Shown one piece after another: positions 23,926-36,935 of a stretch of 64,000 nt of DNA (its first letter is position 1; each line of letters opens with the position of its first letter). This DNA comes from Cristatella mucedo (Eukaryota; Bryozoa; Phylactolaemata; Cristatellidae). A program made the position numbers and the translations under genes. Location: assembly GCA_009760855.2 (NCBI GenBank), contig WPIO01000027.1:2536501-2600500 (forward strand). Reading direction: 5' to 3'. The notes under the pieces are model-generated. The model worked only from the letters and a program-made list of their open reading frames with translations, had not been told where the DNA came from and made no database searches.

Positions 23926-24640
23926 TAATAATAATAATAATGTACTTGATAAAGCGCCCCCAGAGAACTCAATCTCTTTCTAGGCGCTTTACATTTGCTG
24001 CAAAGGGAAATGCAATTAAATGGTAAGTAAAATCATGCTTGAAAAACAAACAAGATGAATAGTATGGTTAGGGGTGACATGCACAGGGTCAGCATGCAAA
24101 TGTGGTTAGTGGCAGCATGCACAGTGTCAGCACGCATAAGCACGTGAAGGACGAATCACAGGGACCCACTAAATGCTGTTCTAAATAGGTGTGTTTTTAA
24201 GATCCTTTTAAATGTGGTCAGGTCAGGGGATGTTCTGACCCTGGTCGGGAGGGAGTTCCAGGCTTTGGGTGCATACGAACTAAATGCACGGTCTCCAAAG
24301 GATTTGAGGTTTGTACGAGGTGTTTCTAGACTGTTGGATTCCGAAAAGCGGGTGGTACGATGCTTGGCCTGATGGGGGAGTATGTCGGAGAGATAGGCTG
24401 GAGCCAAAGAATGAAGTGACCTAAAAGTGAGCGACAAAACCTTGAAGTCAATCCGTTGCTTGACTGGTAGCCAGTGCAGGTCAGCGAGAAGTGGAGTAAT
24501 GTGGCAACTGCGACACTCACGACAGACGAGCCTAGCTGCGGAGTTTTGCACCTGCTGCAATCGCCTGATCGCACATGCTGGGAGGCCAGTAAGCAGTGAG
24601 TTGCAGAAGTCGAGACGAGATGTCACGAATTAGTTTATTG
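23926..24640 (-). mobile_element. LINE family 1, RT C-terminal part plus 3' UTR
   Basis: Minus translation of 24626-24156 is an open 156-codon frame from SRLDFCNSLLTGL through LLADLHWLPVKQRIDFKVL to KAWNSLPTRVR, typical of the C-terminal end of L2/CR1-type ORF2. It is among the best preserved copies of this part. The 3' UTR hairpin and (TAA)n follow toward 23926. Confidence 0.92.
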
Positions 24641-25029
24641 TGAGCACGGATAGCTAGCCTGACCAAGAATTTGTTAGGAGCTTAGCATTCGCAGATGACG
24701 ATAAATGCCAGTATTACTCGGTTATCAATGCAACAACTGTGAGTATGTGATCGATTTTATTGATTCTTGGTTCACAAAAGAGACAACTGTGTGGCAGCAG
24801 TCAGATATTTTCTTAGCAAGAGCATTGCCCCTGCAATGGGAGGCACGGGACTGGTACTAGTCGCTCATTTTGTTCTTCTAGATGAAGAAATGAATTATAT
24901 AAGAAATAAAAGACATTTCGTTATCTGCTCCGTGAATAGTTGCCATGGTGCATCTCAGCCGCCATGAGTCTGATGAACGCATCTGATCTCGAAGATATCA
25001 CGAATCCGAATAATTTGGACCTCTTATAA

Positions 25030-26945
25030 GTTTCTCTATGCAAGTTGCTGCCATGCCAACATCTCCACTAGAATGCTGTTCTCCGATTCCTGGCTGCACC
25101 TCAATGTCTACATTTAAGCAGGTCACTAGTGATCTAGTCCTGAAGTTCGTATCTCAATCAAAGAGGACAACAAGTCCTCTGGAGCCTATTCCCTCTGTCC
25201 TGCTCATACGTTGCATTGATCTGCTGCTGCCATGCATAACTAACATCATTAATATGTCATTAGCCTCAGGTCATGTCCCAGCACCTTTCAAAAAAGCTGT
25301 AGTCAAGCCACTTCTCAAGAAATCGTCACTAGACTAAGAGAACTTAAGCAACTACCGCCCAGTCTCCCTTCTACCATTCCTATCAAAGACACTGGAACGG
25401 GTCGTGGCAGACCAGCTAAACTCATATATCGAAACCTCACACCTTGCTAGTAAGTTCCACTCTGGCTTTAGAGCTAATCACTCCACAGAGTCAGCATTGC
25501 TTAGGGTATACAACGACCTACTTAGGAACGCAGACATGGGTAGAGTGTCTCTGCTTGTTTTGCTCGATCTTTCGGCAGCTTTTGATACTATCGATCACAA
25601 AGTTCTTCTAGAGCACCTCTCATCTCACCTAGGCATCACTGGCACTGCTCTGCAATGGTTCAGGTCCTACCTCGAGTGGGAGACTCCAGAGTATTGATGT
25701 GAATGGACAAAGATCATCCGAGGTACCTCTGAAATATGGAGTACCTCAGGGCTCAGTGCTAGGTCCGATTCTTTTCACGGTTTATACTCTGCCTCTTGCT
25801 GATGTGATTGCCAAGCACAATATAGGCTTTCACTTCCATGCGGATGACACTCAGTTGTACCTTTGCTTTTATCCCTCCCAGCCTTCGAGCACTTCGAATT
25901 CTCTCAACTCACTTGCTGCATGTATTGATGACATCCACATATTGATGGCATTAAATTTTCTAAAACTAAATGACGATAAAACTAACTTACTAGTTATGGA
26001 CAAACCCAGTGTGATTCACAAATTGGAAAGGCTGAAACTCAAAATTGGCTCTGCCAGTATATCTCCAGTTGAATCAGCTCGAAATCTAGGTGTCATATTC
26101 CAAAGCGACCTCTCGTTAGACGACCATATCAGCTCCACAGTCAAATCTGCCTACTTTCAGCTTCATAACATTGCTAAAATTTGGGCTGTTTAGATAAGGA
26201 TACCATGTCTAAGTTGATCCATGCATTTGTGACATCCCGACTTGAGTTCTGTAACTAACTGCTTGCTGGCCTACCGGCATGTGCAATCAGGCGATTACAG
26301 CTGGTGCAAACCTCTGCTGCTAGGCTTGTCTGTCGTGAGCTTCGCCGTTGCCTTATCTCACCACTTCTTGCCGACCTGCACTGACTACCAGTCAAGCAAC
26401 GGATCGACTTCAAGGTTTTGTCGCTCACTTTTAGGTCACTTCATTCTTTGGCTCCAGCCTATCTCTCCGACATACTCCCCCATCAGGCCAAGCATCGTAC
26501 CACCCGCTTTTCGGAATCCAACAGTCTACAAATACCCCGTACAAACCTCAAATCCTTTGGAGACCGTGCATTTAGTTCGTATGCACCCAAAGCCTGGAAC
26601 TCCCTCCCGACCAGGGTCAGAACATCCCCTGACCTGACCATATTTAAAAGGATCTTAAAAACACCTATTTAGGACAGCATTTAGTGGGTCCCTGTGATTC
26701 GTCCTTGATGTGCTTATGCGTGCTGACACTGTGCATGCTGCCACTAACCACATTTGCATGCCGACCCTGTGCATGTCACCCCTAACCATGTTATTCATTT
26801 TGTTTCTTTATCAAGCATGATTTTACTCACCGTTCAATTGCATTTCCCTTTACAGCAAATGTAAAGCGCCTAGAGAGATTGAGTTCTCCGAGGGCGCTCT
26901 ATCAAGTGCATTATTATTATTATGTTATTATTATTAAATTTATAG
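25030..26945 (+). mobile_element. LINE family 1, best reverse transcriptase copy
   Basis: Encodes most of the reverse transcriptase of an L2/CR1-group non-LTR element. RT motifs in order: NYRPVSLLPFLSKTLE (about 25348), LVLLDLSAAFDTIDH (motif A, about 25556), GVPQGSVLGPILFTVY (25738), FHADDTQLY (motif C, about 25834), LDDHISSTVKSAYFQL, then FSSYAPKAWNSLP. Broken by a TAA at 25335, a frameshift near 25690, a TAG at 26191 and further shifts. No endonuclease domain: 5'-truncated. The 3' end has the hairpin (AAGCGCCTAGAGAGATTGAG ... CGAGGGCGCT) and (TTA)n. Confidence 0.93.
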
Positions 26946-26949
26946 GTAG

Positions 26950-27078
26950 GTGATTGACGACTGTTGTATATGGGTACCCGTTTCTGAGGATCTCGGGGGA
27001 GTACGACGGTCTGACATCGAAATCCTTCAGGGCATGATGGCCGTGCAGCGGGGCAAAGTTGCTAATGCCTTATCTTAA
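26950..27078 (+). other. Open frame behind a possible splice acceptor
   Basis: Directly after an AG, 42 codons run to TAA, including GVRRSDIEILQGMMAVQRGK. The amino-acid mix looks coding, but no family is recognised and no upstream exon can be joined with confidence. It could be a terminal exon of an unknown gene, a repeat fragment, or chance. Confidence 0.18.
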
Positions 27079-27238
27079 ATAAGGGTACACCCAGATCTGT
27101 ACCCGACCTGCTTTACTCACGAAAATTAAAAATGTAATGCGATAGGGTTTTCATAATTAGCTTTATTTGCAATGCTATTCCTGGTTATGCTGAGCTCATT
27201 GGCATTGTTCCATTCAACTTAAATAGCGCCATCTTTCC

Positions 27239-27778
27239 TTAACGAGATGTTTTCTTTTCAATAGACATTTTATCTTCCGTGGTGCTGCAAATATAGTTAT
27301 CGTGTCCAGTCTGCTTGGAGTAGGCACGTACAGGTATGTTTATATACCTGCAGTATTGGTCCGGAAATTCATTCGTCACAGGAATCAAATTAAAAATGCA
27401 AATATTGCAGAGTTGTATAGACTCCAGCCTCAAGAAAATACCACTAGACGCCAGGATTTGTATAACGGACGGAAATGGCTGGCAAACGCTGCATGCTACC
27501 CCTTGATTTACTAACCAGGTGCAAAGATACATAGAACAAAGATACCGTGTAAGTTTGGTGGTTCTGGGCCCACTTTCTGCTTCCGACAGCTGCACCACTT
27601 TTGAAGATATCTCGTTATTGCAGCAGCGCTGTGCACTGGAATGTTTAACAGGCGTGTCATTTGTGCTGTTTTTAAAAATTGAATGCAATTGCTGGATTGG
27701 ACACTTCCTCTGCAAGTCAAGGTTTGAAACTAGGTTTTGTTCTCTAGCATCTATAGTCCAGACTCCGACGTGATGCAA
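27239..27778 (-). CDS. Unrecognised 179-codon open frame
   Basis: One of the longest frames outside the known genes, in moderately AT-rich DNA where such length is less expected. The product is Cys-, Ser- and Ile-rich with no motif, signal peptide or clear membrane segment that I can recognise. Antisense frames overlap it. No splice or transcription signal supports it; probably chance. Confidence 0.15.
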   Translation of the reverse strand: MHHVGVWTIDAREQNLVSNLDLQRKCPIQQLHSIFKNSTNDTPVKHSSAQRCCNNEISSKVVQLSEAESGPRTTKLTRYLCSMYLCTWLVNQGVACSVCQPFPSVIQILASSGIFLRLESIQLCNICIFNLIPVTNEFPDQYCRYINIPVRAYSKQTGHDNYICSTTEDKMSIEKKTSR

Positions 27779-28124
27779 AAAATTGATGATAGCAAATTTT
27801 GAAATAAATAATAGCCAAGCATTTTTTGATAAGCATGGAGTTAAAGGACCGTTTTAAACTGCTACCTTATTCGTCACTAGCTCCATCGACCTAATGTAAA
27901 TGCAAATTAATAGTTCTTCATAATCTTGATGGATAATTTTGTATACATGAGGATTACTATAGTTTTGGTACTCAAAGTCAGCCAAGGTCTATCATAACAG
28001 TTGAAAGCGTTTCCTAATTTTCAAGTTTTTCGTATCAGAAAACGCTGCTGGATTGTGTTTTGCTTTTACAAAGGCAGGGAATCGTTGCATATTTTGGATC
28101 GTGTCTGGCCGATATGCCTATGGG

Positions 28125-28432
28125 TAGTGGTGGAGCCAGAGAGGGCAAGGGGCGTTTGCCCCCCCCCCCCCCCCCGTAGCTGGGCAGTGACCTGGATTAA
28201 CCCCCTATTCCTGTGTCCCTCTCCTGACCGTCACCAATGACAAAAGTGCCATAATTCCATTCGATGAGCAACCGCAGAGTTCGTTTTGAATAGACACTAC
28301 GGTTTAGCCCTCTATAATTTTTCATTAATTGCTGGCACTAGTCCACCTTCATAACAATTTTGCAGGTCTGGCTCCCTACATAATGTTTTTGCAGGTCTTC
28401 TCCATCCAGATGAAATCCTGGCTCCGCCACTG
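28125..28432. mobile_element. MITE, 308 bp, most complete copy
   Basis: Ends TAGTGGTGGAGCCAGAG (left) and, inverted on the right, CAGTGGCGGAGCCAGGATTT. Relative to 20528 it is in opposite orientation, with a C homopolymer of about 16 near 28160 and GTCACCAATGACAAAAG, TTCGATGAGCAACCGC in the body. No convincing target-site duplication. Confidence 0.75.
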
Positions 28433-28799
28433 TCTAATGCAACACCAAATCGGTCGTCTCGAGCGTGATAAGTTATGAAGGGAATGCCTCACTCAGTCGC
28501 TTAAGTTTGTTTTACAAAATCGGGATACCGGGTACATTCAAGTAAATTTTTCTTCACAGTGTATCAGACGGTGCGTCGACACACTATCTTACGAGAATCA
28601 AGACATTGCCATGACAAGTTTTTCATAGGTGATAGGCAAAGCAAGGTGGCAGTTTGGATCATTCGCAACTAACACTCCTAACTCAATTTTTCAATCACTC
28701 CTGGTTGATTCTGATGGCATCTATCGGCCACGAGCTCACAAAACATGGCCACAATTCAAGTTTAATTTTGATTCCATGAGTGCGAGTGTTTATTTTTTA

Positions 28800-29725
28800 G
28801 ATCGTCAGTGTAGGCTCGTGGATGTCAGCAAACTTTCTTAAATTGAATGAAGACAAAACCATCTTACTAGTTATGGGCAAACCAAGTGTGATTCAGAAAT
28901 TGGAAAACCTAGCACTCAAAATTGGCTCTGCCAGCATATCTCCTGATGAATCTGCATGTAATCTGAGTGTCCTGTTCCAAAGTGACCTTTCATTAGACGA
29001 CTAAATCAACTCCCTAGTCAAGTCTGCCTTCTTTCAGCGGCACAACATTGCTAAAATTTGGGCTTGCTTAGGCTGGGACACTACATCGAAACTGGCCCAT
29101 GCATTTGCTAGATCTCATCTCGACTTCGGGTGCGAGTGCAGTCAGGCACTAACAGCTCGTGCAAAACTCGGCAGCTAGGCTTGTCTGTTGTAAGCGGCCC
29201 AATTGCCACATCACACCCTTCTCACCGAACTGCACTTGCTCCCAGTCAAGCAGCATGTCAACTTCAAGGTACTGTCACTCATTTTTAGGTCCCTTCATTC
29301 TCTGGCTCCAGCCTACCTATCATAACTACTTCCCCACCAGGTTAGGCGTCGCACTACCTGTTTTTCTTACTCGAATCGTTTAGCCGTACCTCATACGAAC
29401 CTCAAAACCTTTGGAGACCGTGCCTTTTGTTCGTATGCTCCCAACGCCTGGTACTACCGATGCTCATCACAACGTCTCCTGACATACCGGCGCACGTCAC
29501 AACGTCCCCTGACATGACAACATTAAAAAGATCTTGGAACACCTGTTTGTTACAGCATTTAGTGGGTCATTACGATTCGTCCTTCGTGCCTGCTTACACT
29601 GTGCCTGCTGCTTGCGGATGTTACCACCAATAGTTAGGTATGCTTTCTATACAGCATCTGTAAAGTGACTAGAAAGAGATTAAGTTTTCCGAGAGTGCTA
29701 TAGAAATGTATTGTTATTTTTGTTA
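28800..29725 (+). mobile_element. LINE family 1, RT C-terminal part plus 3' end
   Basis: FLKLNEDKTILLVMGKPSVI and IGSASISPDESACNL match the copy at 25960-26080. It continues through the C-terminal region and 3' UTR to GAGATTAAGTTTTCCGAGAG and TATTGTTATTTTTG. It ends about 185 bp upstream of the SMIM29-like start codon. A short internal duplication (CGTCACAACGTCCCCTGACA) lies near 29470-29515. Confidence 0.88.
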
Positions 29726-29908
29726 TTCACCGTGCGTCTATGCTCGCTAGACCGTCGAGCCTCGTCAGCGTAAGAGGGGGGGACCTTGTCTAGTTAGCCA
29801 CTGGCACTCGCATGCTCGCTCACTTGCAGGATCGGGAGGCTCGGTGAGCGCACCGCCGTCGAATTGCTGCACGGGCTAATCTCGGCTGCGCATGCAGCTG
29901 ACTGCTAG
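29726..29908. promoter_or_regulatory. CpG-rich presumed promoter of the SMIM29-like gene
   Basis: GC- and CpG-rich stretch between the LINE end and the ATG. No TATA box is visible. Position and composition are the only grounds. Confidence 0.3.
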
Positions 29909-32650
<2,742 letters not shown>

Positions 32651-32696
32651 GACAGTTGTGGTTATTTGTCTGGCGTGCTCTCTCTCTCACTCACTC

Positions 32697-32697
32697 A

Positions 32698-32786
<89 letters not shown>
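32697..32786. repeat. (TC)n microsatellite after the SMIM29-like stop codon
   Basis: About 90 bp of pure TC repeat starting some 47 bp past the TGA, so very likely transcribed in the 3' UTR. Confidence 0.95.
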
Positions 32787-32788
<2 letters not shown>

Positions 32789-33465
32789 CCCCTCTGTTCT
32801 TATCATAATGAGCTGTGCCGGTGCTGTCATAAACAATGCGGTGGCGTTCTGGTCTATTGACATTCCATCCCTTAGGTTAGACAGGTTCATGACTTTCGTG
32901 TGCCAGTTTCGGATACCAATTCTCACACTAAAAACCATTACTGAAATTATCCATCCTCAGTAATCGCTCTTGGCCCAAACGTTTTTTGTTTGCAGTAGCA
33001 GAGTGACCTTGGTCCCGAAAAACAAAACATTCAATTGAAGATTGCCCCTTTTTTAATTCCCTGCAAATATACAGCTAGAATAAATGTCTAGAAATAGCAA
33101 ACTAGTTCGTTATGCTGGGATCATACGAATCCGACTGCCCTCCTTAAAAAACAAGAATTAAGTTCTTTCCCATTATTTGTTTTTGTCCTATAGTGCCCAA
33201 CGGCTTACTCTGGTGAACTGCCGAATCTGGATATTGGCTAGCCCACGCCATCTCACGTTCTCTTCGGCTTGTCCAAGCATCCTAATGCGTCCACCTTTCC
33301 TTCCTTGTTCGTTGCTTTGCTGCTCCTCGACAGAGGCGCGCGGCTGACCAACCCCGGGCCGTTGGATCCGGGCATAATGGGACCTGCCAAAACGTGAAAC
33401 TGGAGGCTCACTCTGCATGATCACTCCACAGTGCGAGCTGATCGTCAACTATATCATTACAGCAG

Positions 33466-33669
33466 GTGATCGTGTCGCAGCGCCCTTCTCGGTCTGCCGT
33501 CCTGCTTATCCTCGTGTCTGCATGTGCAGCAACACGTCCAAATACCCGACTGCAGGCTTGGGTGGGCTTCAGAGTGCATACCACCGAAGTCAGCTACTTT
33601 ACACAAGAAGTCAACCCTGGTGCACCCTTCTATTCGTACGTGCTGTTGGATCGCCACGAGCCTCAATAA
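33466..33669 (+). CDS. Unrecognised small open frame ending in a poly(A) signal
   Basis: Open frame read from 33466 (GTG); there is no ATG start. The frame follows a plausible acceptor (ATATCATTACAG) and contains a hydrophobic run (AVLLILVSACAA) and FFT-free polar tail TTEVSYFTQEVNPGAPFYSY. Its TAA lies inside AATAAA (33665-33670). The layout would suit a terminal exon, but no upstream exon or family is recognised. Confidence 0.25.
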   Translation: MIVSQRPSRSAVLLILVSACAATRPNTRLQAWVGFRVHTTEVSYFTQEVNPGAPFYSYVLLDRHEPQ

Positions 33670-33682
33670 AAAATATATTCCA

Positions 33683-34063
33683 TCACATGCGCTTGCACAT
33701 TTGTTTGGTTTCGTGTAATTGCCGAAAATAGGCAGACAAGCCTGCTGTTGTCCTAGACCATCTAAAGACCAACGCATAACCTTTTAGAGCAGATGTTTGA
33801 TCTCGCATAGCCTGGAAATAGCTTGCCTTTGCTCGTGGAGCCCGACTAGTGTTGGCCATGATTTTAGTGCCTTGGTAGGGAATCCATGTGCTCTCGTGCT
33901 TGCCTCGAACGCCCACAGCTGGGGCCACCAACGTTGCAGCCCGAAACGGCCGAGGCCACACAAATAAGGGACGAGGTAGATTTTCGAGATCACTCCGACT
34001 TACTTGCCAAGACTTAGTGGCAGTTCGTAATTTTTTAAATAAAGCTGAACCCTGCGACTGCAT
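33683..34063 (-). CDS. Unrecognised 126-codon open frame
   Basis: Starts MQSQGSALFKKLRTATKSWQ and is rich in Arg, Lys and Ala through its middle, somewhat like a mitochondrial presequence. GT sites follow residues 19 (CAA|gtaagt) and a later AAG, so it could be spliced. No family match. Overlaps frames on the other strand; may be chance. Confidence 0.18.
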   Translation of the reverse strand: MQSQGSALFKKLRTATKSWQVSRSDLENLPRPLFVWPRPFRAATLVAPAVGVRGKHESTWIPYQGTKIMANTSRAPRAKASYFQAMRDQTSALKGYALVFRWSRTTAGLSAYFRQLHETKQMCKRM

Positions 34064-34680
34064 ACTTTCTTCCGCACGTTATGGTAGCTCCTAATTTTAC
34101 CGCCTGGCGCTAGAGCTGTGTCTCGAGTTTCAGTGGACCAAGCATCCAGTGCTAGAGCCGAACTAAATTATATCTGGTTAATTGACCTGCCGTTGTTGCT
34201 GTCGGCTAGTTTCAGCAATGCCGGGAGATCGGCAGCCAGGTCTAGTCATAATTATCATTAGCACCCTAATAAGGCTGAGCCTTGTTCTAGCGACTCGTAC
34301 GTATGTTGGAAATGGAGTGTACAATTCATACTCAAGGGACATTGTAATGCTTGGTTGCACTAGCAACTGTCGAACGTGAAGAGTCAAAAGCTGCAAGCGC
34401 TACCAAGGTACGTGGTGCGACCCTCGCTACTCTCGGGTCTTCCAAGCCTGGGCGGTGGCCGTTGCCAGAGCTTAGCAGCGAACTGGCGCTAGTTTTAGCT
34501 ATCGAGTTGTAGTCTTGCAATACAAGTTAGACGAGAAAACCGTAGCTAAAAGCCAAAGGATTGCTCATTCGGAAACGTTTCGACATTTAGTTAGCGGTGC
34601 CGTAGTTTTGTTCGCACGAGTCGCGACCCAAGTAGCGTGCGCGCTAGACCTCCGACGCCTGACCGAAAGAAGGTAAAACG

Positions 34681-34989
34681 TTACGCGAAAGGTGCCAGCG
34701 GCGTAAGCGTCTCCAATCGCGGCCAGCGAGTCGTAGGAGCTGCTCCGACGAACGCGACGCCGATCGACGTTGCCCTTTCCTCGGTAACGATTCGCACATT
34801 TTCTATATGAGGAATGATCATGAAGCCGATGCTAGTGCGACAATAAATCCTAGCGTGCTTTCGAAGCCTCTTAGCAACATGATTGTCGGTGAAATAATTT
34901 GAAGCCAAGTTCGCGTAGATCTCGCAATACTCCGGCGGAGAATTAATCGTATTTTCCGATTTCACGAGCGGTTCCGCTCGAGCCCACAC
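34681..34989 (-). CDS. Unrecognised 102-codon open frame, CpG-rich
   Basis: Complete ATG-to-TAA frame (contains NYFTDNHVAKRLRKHARIYC). It lies just upstream of, and antisense to, a LINE endonuclease relic, so it may be antisense to the LINE 5' region. No family match. Confidence 0.18.
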   Translation of the reverse strand: MWARAEPLVKSENTINSPPEYCEIYANLASNYFTDNHVAKRLRKHARIYCRTSIGFMIIPHIENVRIVTEERATSIGVAFVGAAPTTRWPRLETLTPLAPFA

Positions 34990-35182
34990 CCGAGCACTGG
35001 TGAATCGATTTCATATCACTCGGTAACCAGCACGCCCACAAAAAGACGAGGCTGTCACTCTTCAAAGTGTGCCGGTGGCATGATATTACTATGCGAAGTA
35101 AATCCCTAGTAATTCGCGGCACGATTCTCGGCGATGCCATTGACCTATTTGCTGCGACCGAGACCTGGCTTAAACTAGCTTA

Positions 35183-35360
35183 AGTTAGCCGATTTAACAG
35201 CCTCATTTGTAAAGTGATAGAAAAACCTTGCAGGCCATCTAAACCGCTTGCAGTGATCAGTGCAGAATCTCCCACTGCACGGCTCGAGCCCACGATCTGG
35301 GTCAGGAAGAACAAGCATCTTACCTCCTGGTTCAAGACCCAGGGGCTAACCGCCTGACGC
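35183..35360 (-). mobile_element. SINE B nested in LINE
   Basis: TAGCCGATTTAACAGCCTCA, AAACCGCTTGCAGTGATCAG, GGCTCGAGCCCACGATCTGG (B box with a SINE A-like sequence). Inserted directly after the LINE endonuclease fragment. Confidence 0.75.
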
Positions 35361-35427
35361 CACGTAGACGTGCGTCTCTTTCATTCACATGCTGAGGTAA
35401 ATGAAAACGGGTGGTATGAAAAAATAC

Positions 35428-35568
35428 ATTTCATTTGTACAGGGGCCCTGAGAGAACTTAATCTCTATTCATGCACGTCACATATGCCGCGGGGCTCGAG
35501 CCCACGACCTCGGCAAGACCTTGGTCGGGTCGAGCGCCTCAACCGCTGGGCCAAACCGGCGTAGCCAT
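35428..35568 (-). mobile_element. SINE A nested in LINE
   Basis: GGCCCTGAGAGAACTTAATC, CATGCACGTCACATATGCCG, GGGGCTCGAGCCCACGACCT, then CAAGACCTTGGTCGGGTCGA and AACCGCTGGGCCAAACC. Confidence 0.85.
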
Positions 35569-36639
35569 TGTCGTTCCCTCCCCGCTCAGCTACAGGCCGT
35601 TTGCTGAACCCTCGAGCAGCAGCTTTCAAACTTCTTGTACTCAGGCCCTCCAATAGCTAGCCACCGAGCCGATGGCGGCAGCACGACCCCAGATACAGAC
35701 TTGCTCTATTTCGGTCGATACCGTTTTGATTAATTGACCGAATTGATAACTTTGGCCAAATCAGTTTCTTTCGTTAGGTGTGTATTTTACCCTGACTGCG
35801 AAAAAATCGTCGCACTCTTGATTCGATATTCGTTAATTGCTACAGGCTTTTAACTCCTATTATTACTCAATTCTGAGCGTCTGATCACGCACTGATCGTA
35901 TTCATCCGGAAGTATGTGTCCCATTCGTTGTCGAAACTCATCTGTAAATTGGGGAGCATTACCACCCACGATATTGATGCCGTCCAAAATGAAGTAGATT
36001 CTTTTATCCCTCAGTGAAATCTCCGACTTCTCCTTATTAACGCTACACGATGACTCTAACCAATATTCAGGATGAGCTAGCTCCTTAGATGAAGCTCAAG
36101 AGATCAGCTCGCCTTGATGGGTCAGGTTTACAGTTTAAGTTAGCTTGACCACTCAGCTTAAGCTTGACAAATATATAAAAGATAGATATTGAATGTCCAT
36201 CGAGTCATGCGAGGACTATTGAAGTTCACGCTAAGCCATATTAGCTTAGGCAAAGTCTTGCTTTAGAATCTAGACGAGTCACAATTTCCCTATGCAAAAA
36301 TGCTTATTTTTATCCATTAACTAGTTTCCTTAACCGCTTCTTGGCCAACACCATACCTGGCAGGTGATCGCAGCGATTTAGCAATTTTTTTTAGCTTCCT
36401 TTTAAACAAGATTGCTGAATTGCTGAGGCAATTTGTCCCCACTCAAACATTCCCACTGGACTTCTCAGCCTCCGCTTCCAGCTCTACCTCATGATTCAGC
36501 TTCAAGAGTGCTACTGCTGACTTTATTTCAAAGTTCACCTGTCAATTTAAGAAAGGTATTGGCTCTCTAAACTCAACACCAACCACCTTCTTTAAACACC
36601 CTGTCTGCTACTATCCACCCGAAGGAAATTTAATAATGT

Positions 36640-36778
36640 AGTGGTTTTCCGATTTAGTAGCCTCATTTTCTATAGTGGTGGCCTTAGCAGCTATCACCAT
36701 TGCTTTCCATACAAGGAATACCACTGCAGGGCTCGAGCCCGCGACCTGGGTCGTAAACAGCGAGCACCTTAAGCAATT
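36640..36778 (-). mobile_element. SINE B, first of a head-to-tail pair
   Basis: TTCCGATTTAGTAGCCTCAT, GCTATCACCATTGC, GGCTCGAGCCCGCGACCTGG, GTAAACAGCGAGCACCTTAA. Followed immediately by a second copy. Confidence 0.75.
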
Positions 36779-36935
36779 AGATGAGTTAACAGCCTCATTT
36801 GCATAGCTGCAGAAGAGCCTTAACGGCTATCGCTACCGCTTGCAGTTGGCAATAAAGGGTCCTCCACTGCGGAATTTGGAACCCAGGACCTCGGTCATGA
36901 AGAGCAAGCACCTTACCTCATGGGCCATCTCGTCG
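36778..36935 (-). mobile_element. SINE B, second of a head-to-tail pair
   Basis: TTAGATGAGTTAACAGCCTC, AGAAGAGCCTTAACGGCTAT, CGCTTGCAGTTGGCAATAAA, AACCCAGGACCTCGGTCATG and CACCTTACCTCATGGGCC. LINE sequence resumes at about 36960. Confidence 0.8.

Noticed and set aside
24678-24738. Possible coding exon with strong GTGAGT donor
   Set aside because: The translation (SLAFADDDKCQYYSV) resembles the RT FADD motif and the piece lies between two LINE copies; most likely another LINE relic.
35471-35656. Plus frame with AGLEPTTSARPW
   Set aside because: Translation of SINE A sequence in antisense; a common artefact in animal annotations.
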